Shown piece after piece: positions 1 through 11,910 of a stretch of DNA of 64,000 nt. A program made the position numbers and the translations under genes. How positions within the stretch are numbered: position 1 is the stretch's first letter; every line of letters starts with the position of its first letter. Origin of the DNA: Galbula dea (Eukaryota; Chordata; Aves; Piciformes; Galbulidae); NCBI GenBank assembly GCA_013399015.1, contig VWZX01012694.1, forward strand, positions 1,296,598 through 1,360,597. Reading direction: 5' to 3'. The notes below the pieces were generated by a model. It did no database searches and was not told the DNA's origin. It saw only the letters and a program-made list of their open reading frames with translations.

Positions 1-438
1 CAACTGTGTATGATCAATACACTAATGAGCAATGCTGGGCTGATCATCCTACTAGTAGCTGGATTTGTCGGCCAAAATAAATCTCTCAGACCAATAATCA
101 ATTTTTTTCTCTAATTCTCTGCTCAAATCAGAGACAATCTCTAATTCTGCAGAAAACTAATGCACAATTGACATCAAAACAAGTGGTTTCTAGGTAGCAT
201 TAGGCAGATTTTTAGTTGTCTTTAGTGGGGATAGTGACCTATTAGGGTTCCTTGTTCAAAGGTGCTAAGACCTTACTTGGAAGCCTGAGCAATTTGCCAA
301 CAAAAAGTTGATCCTAAGCTGGAAAAGACAGTGAACTCGAAGTAGGGGTGTATTCTTGCAAAGGAAGATTGTGAAGAAACGTGTTACTTTGTCACTTTTG
401 GCCTAGGAAAAACCCAAACAATAAACAAAAAAACTAGC

Positions 439-456
439 AAAAAAAAAAAAAAAAAA
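439..456. repeat. Poly(A) homopolymer, 18 bases
   Basis: An uninterrupted run of 18 A, preceded by an A-rich stretch from about 421. No retrotransposon body is recognisable upstream, so it is a simple repeat. Confidence 0.9.
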
Positions 457-2163
457 GCAGTCAAGTGCCAGTAACACTCTTTGCAGAATTAAACAATTTT
501 GCAATGCTCACAAAGAAGTGAGGAAACAACCCTCTGATACCCATTTCATGAACTGCAGAAACTAGGGTAGATATTCTGTTGTCCTTTCTTGCCAAGACAT
601 CTGTTACATGGGCATCAGTTACCACAGGTGTCTGGAATATGACTTAGCTGGGCCTTTTCTAGACCTGTGCTTGTCTTCCTCCACTTATCCATCCTCATGG
701 TCTACAGAAGTTTGTCTTGAGATTCAGCTGCAAGGAGGCTCAAAAACACTCATGGACAAAGGCAAATACAAACCTAGGCACCACCAGATGATGCAGTAAC
801 TACAGACCTCCAAAGTGTTGCATTGCTAATCTCACAAATATTTGGGTAGTGTTCTATCAGGCTTCCCTGGTATAAGATGATTAGTGTTTTTAACACATAA
901 AAAGGAGGCTCAGAATTAGTCACCTGATTAGAGAGACAAGATTCATGGACATACAACTTATCACCACAGAAGCGAGGCTGAGAACAATACCCTCAGTAAC
1001 TGTCAAGTGTGCCTGGGGCACTTTACTGGGGCTAAAGGACGAAAGCTGTTTCGTTTTAAGGGATCAGGAGGCCTTATGCAAGCGTATAGCTCCTTCCCAC
1101 AAGCTCTACAGCTTTCTCTCTGCTCACAAAGCTGACACAGGCAATGAAAGTAGCAAGTGTTTTGCATAGCACTGCAATATACAACTTGCCACTAAGTATC
1201 TTCCCTAGTGTTTGCATTTACCTTAACCAATCTAGAAAAGAAAAGTGCTGGAAGGGACCACAGGAAGTGCTTTAGTCCAGGCCACTATCCCTCTTCAGCA
1301 CACTACTGGGTGCCAGTCTATTACAACAGGTTAACACCACTTGTTCTTAGGTTTCCAGTGACACACCATGTCTCGTGAGCAATGCCTTGTCTGTGAGAGT
1401 TTCTGTGATGTCTGACTTAACTATTCATCAACTCAGTCTATGCCCTGTTATTCCTTACATTCAGTTTTCAGAACAGGTAAGGCACATAATTCCCTTTCCT
1501 ATAATAGTCCTTACTTATCCATATTGCCACTTAGTTTAAAAACAGAATATTGAAAGGTTGCTCAGTTTATAGATTTTTATGCTCCTCAGTCCTTTGTCTT
1601 CACATTTGCTTCTCACCTGAGTTGGTGACCCAGACTCTCTCTCCTAATTGGCAAGCCAGTCTCATTGCAAGTCTTGTACAAGCTGTTTAAATATCTAGGG
1701 AGGATGTTTGCCTCTTCAGAACAACATGACACCGAGTCACATTTGTCTGGTGTTCAGCTTCAACCTCCAGCTCCTTTTCCACCTAAACAGTTCTTCCACT
1801 TCCCCTCCATTTTCCACTTCTGCTATTCGTCACTGCTGCCTTCACACTAAGCATTTACCTCTTGTACCATGCCAGGCTATTTCAGGCTATCAAGAACCTT
1901 GAAAACTCTCAGCCTGTCCTTCAGTGCACATGGAGTCACTCACAACTTCATGTTATCTGATAGTTGAACAAACAAATTCAGTAAGCCCATCTCCATTCAA
2001 GAAGGCAGTTTGAAATTCTCATTAAATAAACAATAAAAATTCTGCCATCAGTACATTTAAGCTTTTACCAGATCTTTATGCAACACATTTTTGGAGATAC
2101 TGAGCCAAATTAAAATGGAGAGAGAAACAGAAACAGATATTTGTGGTAATGAAGATTTTAGTG

Positions 2164-2686
2164 AGAATATCTGACAGGGACTAGATAGTATTTATTCAGT
2201 CAGTTATTTCTACAGCTACTTGCTTCTCCCCCCTGTATATTTTAACCTCTGAAAGGTTTGTTGCAACAGATATAGCACAATGCAAAGCATAATGTGAAAC
2301 TCAGTGCTAGTATGCAGAAGGTTCCTGCCTCACAAATTTGCCTCCAATTCAGTATAGAGAACAAAGAGGCAAGTCTGATGTGGAACACACAATTGTAGTG
2401 GGCCTCCACAAGCCTCAGATAGCTNAGAATATCTGACAGGGACTAGATAGTATTTATTCAGTCAGTTATTTCTACAGCTACTTGCTTCTCCCCCCTGTAT
2501 ATTTTAACCTCTGAAAGGTTTGTTGCAACAGATATAGCACAATGCAAAGCATAATGTGAAACTCAGTGCTAGTATGCAGAAGGTTCCTGCCTCACAAATT
2601 TGCCTCCAATTCAGTATAGAGAACAAAGAGGCAAGTCTGATGTGGAACACACAATTGTAGTGGGCCTCCACAAGCCTCAGATAGCT
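2164..2686. repeat. Perfect 261-bp direct duplication separated by a single N
   Basis: 2164-2424 and 2426-2686 read as identical by eye, with one ambiguous base (N) at 2425 exactly at the junction. This is the usual signature of two overlapping contigs joined without merging, so it is more likely an assembly artefact than a true tandem duplication. Confidence 0.9.
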
Positions 2687-3158
2687 CCTAACTTTGCACA
2701 ACTGCTCCAGGCACCAAAACCATCAGAAGCTTGCACCTTGTTTCACACATAAATAAACACCAAAGGGAATATGAATCTAAAGGAACTTGCAGAGCACCTA
2801 TGAAATAGAAAGGAAACAAGACAGTACTATCTCCCAGTCACTCTGTGGCAACAGACAAGCTTTCCATGNGAGGTTCCTGCCTCACAAATTTGCCTCCAAT
2901 TCAATATAGAGAACAAAGAGGCAAGTCTGATGTGGAGAACACAATTGTAGTGGGCCTCCACAAGCCTCAGATAGCTCCTAACTTTGCACAACTGCTCCAG
3001 GCACCAAAACCATCAAAAGTTTGTGCCTTGTTTCACACATAAATAAACACCAAAGGGAATATGAATCTAAAGGAACTTGCAGAGCACCTATGAAATAGAA
3101 AGGAAACAAGACAGTACTATCTCCCAGTCACTCTGTGGCAACAGACAAGCTTTCCATG
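2581..3158. repeat. Second 288-bp direct duplication, about 7 mismatches, with N at 2869
   Basis: 2581-2868 recurs at 2871-3158 at a constant offset of 290 bases, with the second N of the window at 2869. The copies differ at about seven positions, clustered near 2608-2650 and 2719-2733 of the left copy. The pattern fits two haplotypes, or two repeat copies, being collapsed imperfectly around a gap. Confidence 0.88.
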
Positions 3159-6100
3159 GCTGAAGGGAGGGCTGGCTACCAATAGCCCAAGCTCTAGGGA
3201 CAAGGTAAGGACAGCCCAGAGGCATTGGGAAGCAGGCTGGAAGAGCAGCCCAATCAAGAACTGACAGAGTCCTCTTCAACATTTTTTTTTAATGTGGAGA
3301 AGGCATTACATAAAGTCACGGCTTTTGCCAAAAGTTTGTTTAAAGGAGCTGTTGACAGTGCCCCAGGGGCACCACCATGCCTTACTGCCCCTGTCCAGCC
3401 CCCCTGACCCAGGGCCCCACGTCAGCCCCTACACCAGCAGAGCCAGGCTTCAGCTCACCCAACTGAGCCAAGCCAACACCCTGACCCAGCCTCAGCATGT
3501 CCCCAGGGAGACGTCTGAAGCCTGATGCCTGGGGCTGCCTCAGTGCCCTCAGCTGCAACTGTCCTCATTAGGGCAGTAGCACAGGCTGTGGCTGCCAAGC
3601 CCTACTCTGACAGACACCCATGGGGAAGCCCTCTAGCACCCATCCCACTCCTTCGGGGCACAATGACAGAGGGCTGCTGTAAAGGTTTGACATGCTGTTT
3701 TAGACCATCTCTGAAGTCAGCTTAAGTGTAAGTAATCACTCAGTAGTAGAGAAGCAGATGGAGAAAGGCCTTTTTTGAGAGGGTCATTCCTTATTTATCA
3801 AGTACAACCCATCAAGTAAGAAGAGCAGGATGTTGCTCACTCCAAATTTCATTGCTCTTTTCCCAATGGGGGAGGTTTGTGATATGCTCAGAGCCACCTT
3901 CTTTCCTTACCCTTAAAAGAAAGGACTGAGACTATTGGCAGCAGTGTTAGCACCATGAAAATTGCTGCAGACCAATCAAAGGCACCAAATATTAGTGCTT
4001 GATTTCTTTTAATCTCAAAGAGAGTGACAAGAGTAAGTTAACAGATTTCAGAAGTACGAACCTCTGGACGTTGTATTTTAGTTCATCTCAAACCAGCTAA
4101 TAGCTACATAACAAGACAAGTTTGTATGTAAGGAATAACTATGATGACCAAGAAATGAAGAAAGTCTTCAGTTTAAGGGGGTCTTCTCACTTAGTGATCC
4201 CATTCAGGAATACAGTCCATCAAGCTAGAAAACCTTTGAAAGGCTAAATAAGAATTTATTATATCCATATATGTATTTATACCCATAATGCCACATATTC
4301 AGCATGACAGGTGTAAGAGTACCTTATGTTTTTCAAGATCATGGGAATCCCTTGTCCCAAACCAAAGATGGGTCATTTCACTAGACCTCTGGGGAAGGCT
4401 GGCCACTTTGCAGTCCAGTTGAACTGTTTTCCTTGTACTAGGACAGAATAAGTAAAACTAGATCCCCTTCCCAAACACCACAAGCCATATGCATTAAGTC
4501 CATACAAATATACGAGTTTCACTACATATAACCTCTTCAAAGTAGTTTTTTCTGGGCATGAACTGGCAAGAATACTGTTACCCAAGCTCTGTATCTGCAG
4601 GATGCATCCAGTAGCAGACAGCATCGTGACATCAATGGGAATAGCCAAACACCCACAACTACACACTGGCCCCACATTGCACATCTTCAAGTGCTACCCA
4701 CCAGGAAGTTAGCCAGCATCTACCTTTCAAAAAAAAGCATAGATGACTATATGCACTGGGTACTCAGACTTTCCACATTAGTGAATTTTGTAAGTAACAT
4801 TAAAAAAAAGAAAGACATCCTTCATACACACCCACCTCTCTGTCATATGTATTCAGAAATGAATCAGAGTTATAACAGCAGTTACATTAAGTCTTTTTTT
4901 CTGCTTTTTCTTCACTAGAAATAACACTTCCATTTGTGCCCACTTATGGGGTTGCTGTATCTTTTATCTCAGGTCAGTAATCTGTCTGTCCAACACACAG
5001 CTAATTCCCCCATCCATACAGACATAGACAATATTCTTTGCTTCTGTATCTCCTATTGTTCCTCTCCAACATGATTTTTGCACCCTTACAGTGTGCTTCA
5101 CTGATTATACTTCAGTTTGCCCAGTTTTCAACTGCACAGGGACAGCTTTTAATTTGCTTACTGAACTGAGTTTTTGTCCTTCTTAATGGCAAATATAGTT
5201 TGTCAATACAGGTCACGTGAATCCCTCATGCTGCCCAAGAAAGCAGAATCAAACACATGTTTTCCATCATGTGCCATTAATACCAGTTGTCTTCTCAGAA
5301 AATCAGAAGATAGTCCAGGAGTAATTTATACAGAGCCAAAATAAGCTAATGAGCCTTCCGAGCCTATTTCTCTGCAGTTCCTCAAGGGACTTTGGCTTCC
5401 TTTTTAAAATACCCACTCATTTATGTGTCTGCTCATTTTCAGATAGAGTCAGTGACTGATTAACATCCTGTTCTTTACAGAACAGAAAGTGGGAGCTTGG
5501 ATAAGCTCCTAGAAAAGATGCCTTGCCACAAGGAAATGAGACAACAAATGTTAGTATTCTCATGCATTGGTCTTAGCCATGAAATCCTTCTGAGTTCATC
5601 TGTTGTGTTTTCTAATAACATGGCCAATTTTTGGCAGTATTTGGAAAGATGAGGTATTTATATTCCACTGATGTCTACATAAGATGTGTAGCTGTATCCA
5701 TGATGACCTTCGCCTTGGAAGCACCTTTTATTTCCAAACTGCTAAATCTACCTACTGTAAAATTTTGGAAGCCTGATCGTGGGAGGGGAACAAAACATTT
5801 GCATGATCAAGCACACCTAAGAAAAGTTTCCAGACTCTTTTAAGTCTATAGCATCCAGGATAGCTTCCTGTGACCTAGCAGTCCATACATAGTTAGCAAG
5901 TCAACTCCACTATTAGCATCCTCAATAGACTCTGAGAGGCTAATTTCCTCTCCAGGTTGTCTTAAAGGTATGCAGACAGGGAGACTGTTTGCTGTACTGT
6001 TTCTGTGATGTTGACAAAATGACCAAAGTAGCTATAGGAGTTAATCTACTTCTGCAAGGAGAAAAGACTCATTTTATGCAGTAACAGATCTAGGTGTAAA

Positions 6101-9100
6101 TATGCTTTTTCTCTGTAAAAGGCTATATAGTGTCTATGGAGAAGACCTTGATCTGCAATGCTTACAGACTTTCATGACTCTAGTACTGACCAAAACTGGT
6201 TTTCTGCATAAAAATACAGAACAGCAGTTTTTTTCTGTTGTATTTATCAACAAGGTTATTCCCTGAATGCATGTGTAATAGCAGAGGTACAGGCAAAGAA
6301 GAAAAAGAACATAGCTAGCTAAGCTGCACTGAATTTTAGAATAAGTAAGGATGTCATATTATTCACTTTATTCACTTCAGTGATGATGTAAACAGGAAAA
6401 CATGCTCTAAACCCTGTAAAACCAGCTGAAAGGCACATTTAAACTTCAGAAGATGTATGAGATATTAAGCCTTTGCATAATTCACTTATTTAGCAAAACT
6501 TCAAACCCTTAAGTCATCCTGTAAAGGCTGTGCAAAGTAGTGGTGTACTTTATTGTGATGTATTTATCATATCTTCCTAGAACTGTTGAGATGCTGTCAT
6601 TACAAGTAATTTCTACTTAGAATGCAAGAACAGATTATATAGATATGCAGTTTTTTCCCCAGTATTCAACATGGTTAAAGTCAAAAGCAGCTAAATTCTC
6701 TGACGGCATAAATAAGCAAGAACAAGTAACATCAGTGGCACTTTATCCATCTACAGGATGAGAATTTGGCCCAGATATTTCTGAAGTAGAATCTGCCATA
6801 AGGAACTAAGTATCTTTCACAGCGTTTCTTTCAGACCTGGAATCTTTGAAGTATTGAACTTAATCTAGTAAGACTAAAGACTTCAATTTCTATTCAGGAC
6901 TTAAACCAAGATCACCATCACTGTTAGATGGTGGCATGTATATGTCCCTCTTTTATGGCCAAGTCTGACCCAAGAGCTCATTTCATGAGCATGCTGGCTC
7001 ATTTCATCTCTTGGATAACATACCCTTCCTCTTGCAGAAGATCATCTCTCATGTGGCATCCAGGATGGAATAAATGACTGTTTCCCATCACTGGATCTTT
7101 CTGGAAAAGAACATTTTCATTTGAGGGGAAAAAATAAAAATTAAAATATTTTAAATACTCATTTAAAGCTCTTCAAGGTGACAAGGAGAGCCTGATAGCT
7201 AGACATAGTCTGTGCACCACCTAGAGTCACCCCACTCCTGAAGGAAGAAGCAGCACACCAAGTAAGTTGTGGAGGTACCAGAAATTAAGGATCTGCATTA
7301 GGTTCTTGGCACTTACTAGCTTGCGACTAAGGTAATAATAGTTGTTTGCTCTCTCCATTTAAGTTGTGCTTTCCCTATCCTAGCACTAATTTGTTCTCTT
7401 ATTCTTTCTGCACTTCCACAACTAGCTGTGCTCTGCCTTCAGAGAAAGGGAAGCCAGAGGAGCCCCAGCTGCCTCTCCTTTCAGAATTAAAGTACTGTTT
7501 GGGCAGAAGTCAGACCTCCTTTCCTAGAAGCCTATCTATTTGTATGTTTACTTCCCAAACCAATTCTTCTTGCCCTTTACAGCAAGGTTTGGAGAGAGCA
7601 AGAAGGGAGACAAAAACATGCCTGGAGCTCATATTTGATCATGGATGCCATCCTCCTTTTAAACACATGTTGACCTACCCACCAACCTGCTGTAGTCAGG
7701 CACTCTTCATGAAAGAAAGCCATTTCAGCAACAGACTCCAAGACCTCCTATCCACTACTTATACCCCAGCACCTCAGAACTCATGTTACTGCTTTGATAT
7801 TTGTGAGAGGCACTTGTTTCCTCAACCTATTTTAATCAGAACTACACAACACCACTAGCTAGCTATCAGTTTAAAAATCAGGGCACCACAATATGGTTGG
7901 GATTTTTCTCAGCAACTAAAGAGAATGATTTCACAGAGTGGCTTAAGTGGAAATAACACAAAGTGCCAGCAAGCCATCTGTTCTAACCTCTGTTTTAAAG
8001 TTAGCAGCTATTTTGGATTTCCATAAAGGAAGTCATCAAAAGCTATTAATGTGGGGGTTTCCCCCCTCCCCCCTGGAAATATAAGCACCCACTATTTTTT
8101 TAAATTGGAAACGAAACAACAGTAATGGGAGACCTCTGAAGAGGCAGAAAACAAAAGTCAGGGATAGAAATAGCACAGTTCATGTAGTGATGCCAATCAG
8201 TCACTTCTCTCTTGACAAGAGAAGTCAATCCAGACTTCTCCCTGTTAGTCAGAACCTGTCACGCAGGCAAGGCAGATGTCACCATGAACACACACAGTCA
8301 CTGACTGCAAATTGAGGACATACTGAACCATCTAACATTGCCAGCAGCCCCCATCACATCTAGAACTCTAGTATATTTTTAAGATGAAGTACCAGCCTGT
8401 CTGTGCTCAGGACTAATTCTAGGGATGAATACAATACTTCTTAAAGATGTCAGTTTAATATTGAGGCTGGGGAGGGAAAGGATGCATTAAGAAATTTACT
8501 TAAAAACTAAAAAAACCCCCAGAAGTGATAGTATTTTCTACTTGCAGTTATAAAGATCACAAGAGTTTCATATCATAAGTGGCTCTTCATTTGTTTTCTT
8601 GGTAGCTTTAGCTCATTCTCATTAACAAACTTAAACCTTTTAGTCCTCTCCACACTTTCCCTTTCATGAAGAGGCAGTCTCCCAAAACAAACAGCTTGAC
8701 ACTATGTTTCATCCTCATCTGAGTGAAGAATTTATTTCCGACATTAACATAGCTGAAGTATCATCAGACTTCAATCCACAAAGACATTTGTCTTCTGGCA
8801 TCAGATGATGTCAAGTGTTTGCCACTAGGATTCGTCTCTCAAGATTAAGACCAAAGGGTGACAACTTGGAAGTTCTGGTGCTAACCAAGGATAAGTTTTA
8901 TCTCAGTATCATGAAAACCACTCCCTTTTAAGCTCAGAACCTAGAAAGAAAGAACTCTTACGTCCAGCAGATTGGAACTGAGAATACAGGGGGTTTTAGT
9001 GCTCTGTGTCTGACCCTGCATATCCTGCTTGCACTCCATTAGTGACTGAGAGATATGTTGCCACTGCAGGGGACAGCTGTCTTCACCTCAGTGGGGACCT

Positions 9101-10941
9101 TCTCCTCTGCAGGTGTAGATTCAAAGTCTTAGGTTAAAACAGCTTAGAATGACTCCAGTTATGATAGATACATTATTTAAAACCTGTCAGTTGATCTACA
9201 AACAAGAATTGTAAGAGCTTATTTATATACAATGCAGTAGTTTCCATGGCTTGGAATTTGAGTAGTCAAAATAAAAATATCACAGTATGTTTCACACTGT
9301 GGCATTAAGGCCTAGCACTAATGTGACACACAGATATCAAATCATTATGCTAACAATTTCTGCCAAACCAATAACCATGCTATGAACAGCATGCAGCATC
9401 TATCATCATAATGCTAAACAGAATCAAAGGGCAGTAGCAACCTCTTCTCCCTCTATTGCTAGAAGGAAATATTCACAGCAATACCCACACACTTTCCTCA
9501 AGGGACATTTCCATCTATTTCTGACTACCATAAATCAGACTACTTTACTTCAAAGGAAATATGATTTCCTGAATTAACATGTCATCAATATAATTCTTTT
9601 CCCAACCAGCATTAAAAGGCTAATCCCAGTTCTGTCTATGCTAAAATGGTTATTACCATAAAGTAATGATATGAAGAAATAAGCCAGCAAAGAAATTAAT
9701 AATTGATACTAAAACAGTACAACACCATGAAGCCTACAGTCCAGAACCTGAACTTAGATCTGCTTGTGAATAATCATCATAATTTACAAAGTTCTTTGAA
9801 GAGGCACATAAACTTGATACTTAAACGTTTTACAGGGTCTACCTATTTCTAGAGGTAGACCTAACTTCTACTTGCACATCTGTCGGAATCATGACAGAAC
9901 TTTGGGCTCCAGTGATAGCTTCACCTCACTCCCTATCCCAAACTGCTTCCTTAGATAGTTTTCTGCCTGTCCCAAATCACGAATTTCAGCATACTGTGCC
10001 AAGTATAGCAACACTTTTCTGCACTTACAGCAAAATGAAAGAATTAAACACTACCAAAAAAAAAACCAACATCAAAATCATTAAAAAAACCCAAACTTGA
10101 AGACAAGCAACCTTAGGATAGGCAAACCGTCAGCTCGGTTAAGTACGACACCCTATTCCAAGATGCAAATATTCGATTTCACATCCCAGCTCTTCATAAC
10201 GATTAATCTTTTTTTGTGAAGCATTAGTGCTACACAGCCAACTTGGTTGTTGAGCTCTGCAGACAGATACATTATAACGAATGGCTCCTTAGGCAAAGCA
10301 GTGGTGCAATGTGCTACACGAGCCAGTCGAGAGATCTCAGCAATGTGCACTGCTACTCTGTATCGCATCATGTCACTTCACTACTCTTCTGGTATTCACT
10401 CTAGCCAGAAATCACGCAAGAAGGGTTAAGGTTAGGGACGGCTGCACAGAAAGCCTCGCAGACAGAGGGAATTCCAGTCCCATTCTCAGCCCCCTTTCTG
10501 CAGAGCGTAGGGCAGGTCACCCACATGGTCCAGATCTGAGGCTTTCCCCACCCATAAGCAGGGAACAGAAGACACCTACCACCCAAGAGCACAGCCAAAC
10601 AGGGTACACTCTGCTCCGGAGAGATGCGGAGATGCCGGTGCTCGGGGCACCGCTACAGCGCCGGGGAGGGGATGCCTGTGACTAAGCACACGCGGCCTCA
10701 CCTTGCTCTCCCCATCACCGCCTCGGCCAGGCTCTCCCTGCACCAGCAGCCTGACAGCAGGGCCGCTCCCGGGAAGGCACCTGCCTTTTCCCCCACTCCC
10801 GAGGCCAGGGGCCAGGCACTTCCCTCCCGGGTGCCGCGACGCAGGCCTCGGTGTTGCGTTCCTCACCCCCGTGGGCACCCCCGCTCCTAAGGACCGCTCG
10901 GACCCGCCGCCCGCTGCCCCGACAGCCTGCCCTCCGCATAC

Positions 10942-11371
10942 CGCTGCCATCCTTGAAGTGAGGGGGTGGGACGTCTCGCAGCGAGCGGGTCCAGCCCCCA
11001 TTCTCCGCTTCCTCCTCCTCTTCCTCCATAGGGCCGGGGCCGCTCGGGACGGCACTGCAGCCGCCGACCTGCCGCTGCCGCCGCCGCTCCGCGGGGGTGG
11101 CCGCCGCCCTGGGAGCGCGGCGTCGAGCTGCCCTGCCCCGCGGACTCGGCTTCTCTGGACGCCCCTCGTCCTCTTCGTCATCCTCCTCTTCCTGGGAAGA
11201 GGCGGCGGAGTGGGAGTCAGCCGAGGTGCTATAGAAGGGGTTCCCGCTGCTGTCTTGGCCCGACTCCCCGAAGACGTCGTCGGAGATCTGCAGGCTCTCG
11301 TAGCGGGATCGGGCCGCCTCCAGCAGCGACAGTGCCTTCCTGCGCGCCGGCCCGCCGTCACCCTCCGCCAT
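10942..11371 (-). CDS. PGBD5: PGBD5 coding exon 1 (N-terminus; gene continues to the left, outside the window)
   Basis: PGBD5 is a vertebrate gene domesticated from a piggyBac transposase, expressed mainly in brain; whether it still mobilises DNA is disputed. The exon gives 143 complete codons plus one base of codon 144. It was recognised from the host-derived N-terminal signature of the family: an ALSLLEAARSRYESL segment (residues 14-27), ISDDVFGESG (29-38), SSGNPFYSTSA (41-51), and a closing RDVPPPHFKDG (132-142). The splice donor GTATGC begins at 10941 and interrupts codon 144. The start used is the second of two adjacent ATGs (11371); it has A at -3 and G at +4 and gives MAEG, like other vertebrates. 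The first ATG (11374) would add one Met. No transposase-fold residues lie here; they are in later exons off the window. Odd points are two acidic runs (60-69, 115-121) flanking an Arg/Ala-rich block (78-101). Identity is from recalled sequence, not a search. Confidence 0.93.
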
Positions 11372-11640
11372 CATCTCGGCCGCCGCCAGCAGCCGGCCGC
11401 GCTCCCCTTGGCCCGGCTCGGCCGGGTCCTGCGGCCGCAGGCAGCAGCCCAGCAGCAGAAGCGGCTCGGGCACAGCAGCGGGCAGACACGGAGTCGGGGA
11501 AGCCCCGCCACCGCCGCCACCGGGGCTGAGCCCTGCCTCTCGCTCCCGCCCGCACCACCCGCCCTTGTGTGTGTGCAGGGACATAGGGGGAAGGAGCCAG
11601 CTCAACATCTCCAAGTACCACATCTAGCCAATTACCGCGG
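11372..11640 (-). promoter_or_regulatory. PGBD5: PGBD5 5' leader / proximal promoter
   Basis: This is the sequence immediately upstream of the PGBD5 start. An inverted CCAAT box (NF-Y type) is seen at 11628-11632. The transcription start cannot be fixed from sequence. The PGBD5 frame stays open back to an ATG at 11623, so the leader might encode an 84-residue extension if transcription begins upstream of it. Confidence 0.5.
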
Positions 11641-11662
11641 CACTCCGCGCCCGGGAGGTGGG

Positions 11663-11670
11663 GTTATATG
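11663..11670 (-). promoter_or_regulatory. PGBD5: Possible TATA-like element of PGBD5
   Basis: On the minus strand this reads CATATAAC, embedded in GC-rich DNA. If used, transcription would start about 25-30 bases downstream, near 11633-11640. A second AT-rich core (TTTAAA, 11733-11738) with an adjacent GC box (about 11722-11731) lies further upstream. Many CpG-island promoters use no TATA box, so this is tentative. Confidence 0.3.
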
Positions 11671-11790
11671 AGCACCGCGGGCCAGCGCGGGCCGCCCACC
11701 GCCCGCCCCGCTGCCCACCACCGCTCCGCCCATTTAAAACCACAGTGCCGGCTAAAGCAGGGCCGTCGCTGCGCGCGGTCACCGGAAGGG

Positions 11791-11910
11791 GGGTCCCTGT
11801 CCCCGGACCCACCGCCCCAACCCTGAAACCGCCGCCCCGTCCCCGGGCCCACCGCCCCGTCCATGAACCCACCGCCCTGGCCCCGGCCCCGGCCCCGTCG
11901 CCCTGGACCC
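11791..11910. repeat. GC-rich minisatellite, 20-bp unit, 6 copies
   Basis: Six consecutive 20-base units run in strict phase from 11791, 11811, 11831, 11851, 11871 and 11891. They share an ACCGCCCC core followed by a variable CCCGGGCCC-like half. The minus strand is very G-rich, with many GGG/GGGG runs. The array lies about 420-540 bp upstream of the PGBD5 start codon. Confidence 0.8.

Larger units (their letters stand above)
1..10941 (-). other. PGBD5: PGBD5 intron 1 (3' part not in window)
   Basis: Everything to the left of the exon 1 donor is intronic for the minus-strand PGBD5 gene; no further PGBD5 exon could be recognised. Longer open frames such as 7346-7858 (+) and 4373-4690 (-) have no recognisable domain and look like chance. 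The interval holds an 18-base A run (439-456), the N-marked duplication at 2164-3158 and a C-rich but CpG-poor patch at about 3360-3660. Otherwise it is unremarkable AT-rich sequence. Possible but unconvincing CR1 debris lies near 1245-1300. Confidence 0.8.

Noticed and set aside
1245..1345. Possible CR1 fragment
   Set aside because: A GCTGGAAGGGACCACAGGAA segment resembles the CR1 3' region, but neither the tail nor the following consensus is recognisable.
7346..7858. 170-codon plus-strand open frame in PGBD5 intron 1
   Set aside because: No recognisable domain, no splice or promoter context, and composition like the surrounding intron.
7940..8010. Possible very old CR1 tail
   Set aside because: Only scattered similarity; no diagnostic tail or GGTTGGAA block.
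10576..11361. 261-codon minus-strand open frame overlapping PGBD5 in another frame
   Set aside because: Shadow frame in the CpG island; low complexity, and the true frame is fixed by the conserved PGBD5 motif.
10703..11671. 322-codon plus-strand open frame antisense to PGBD5 exon 1
   Set aside because: It is the complement of a GC-rich coding exon and leader. Stops are rare at this composition, and the product is a Pro/Arg/Ala-rich string with no domain.
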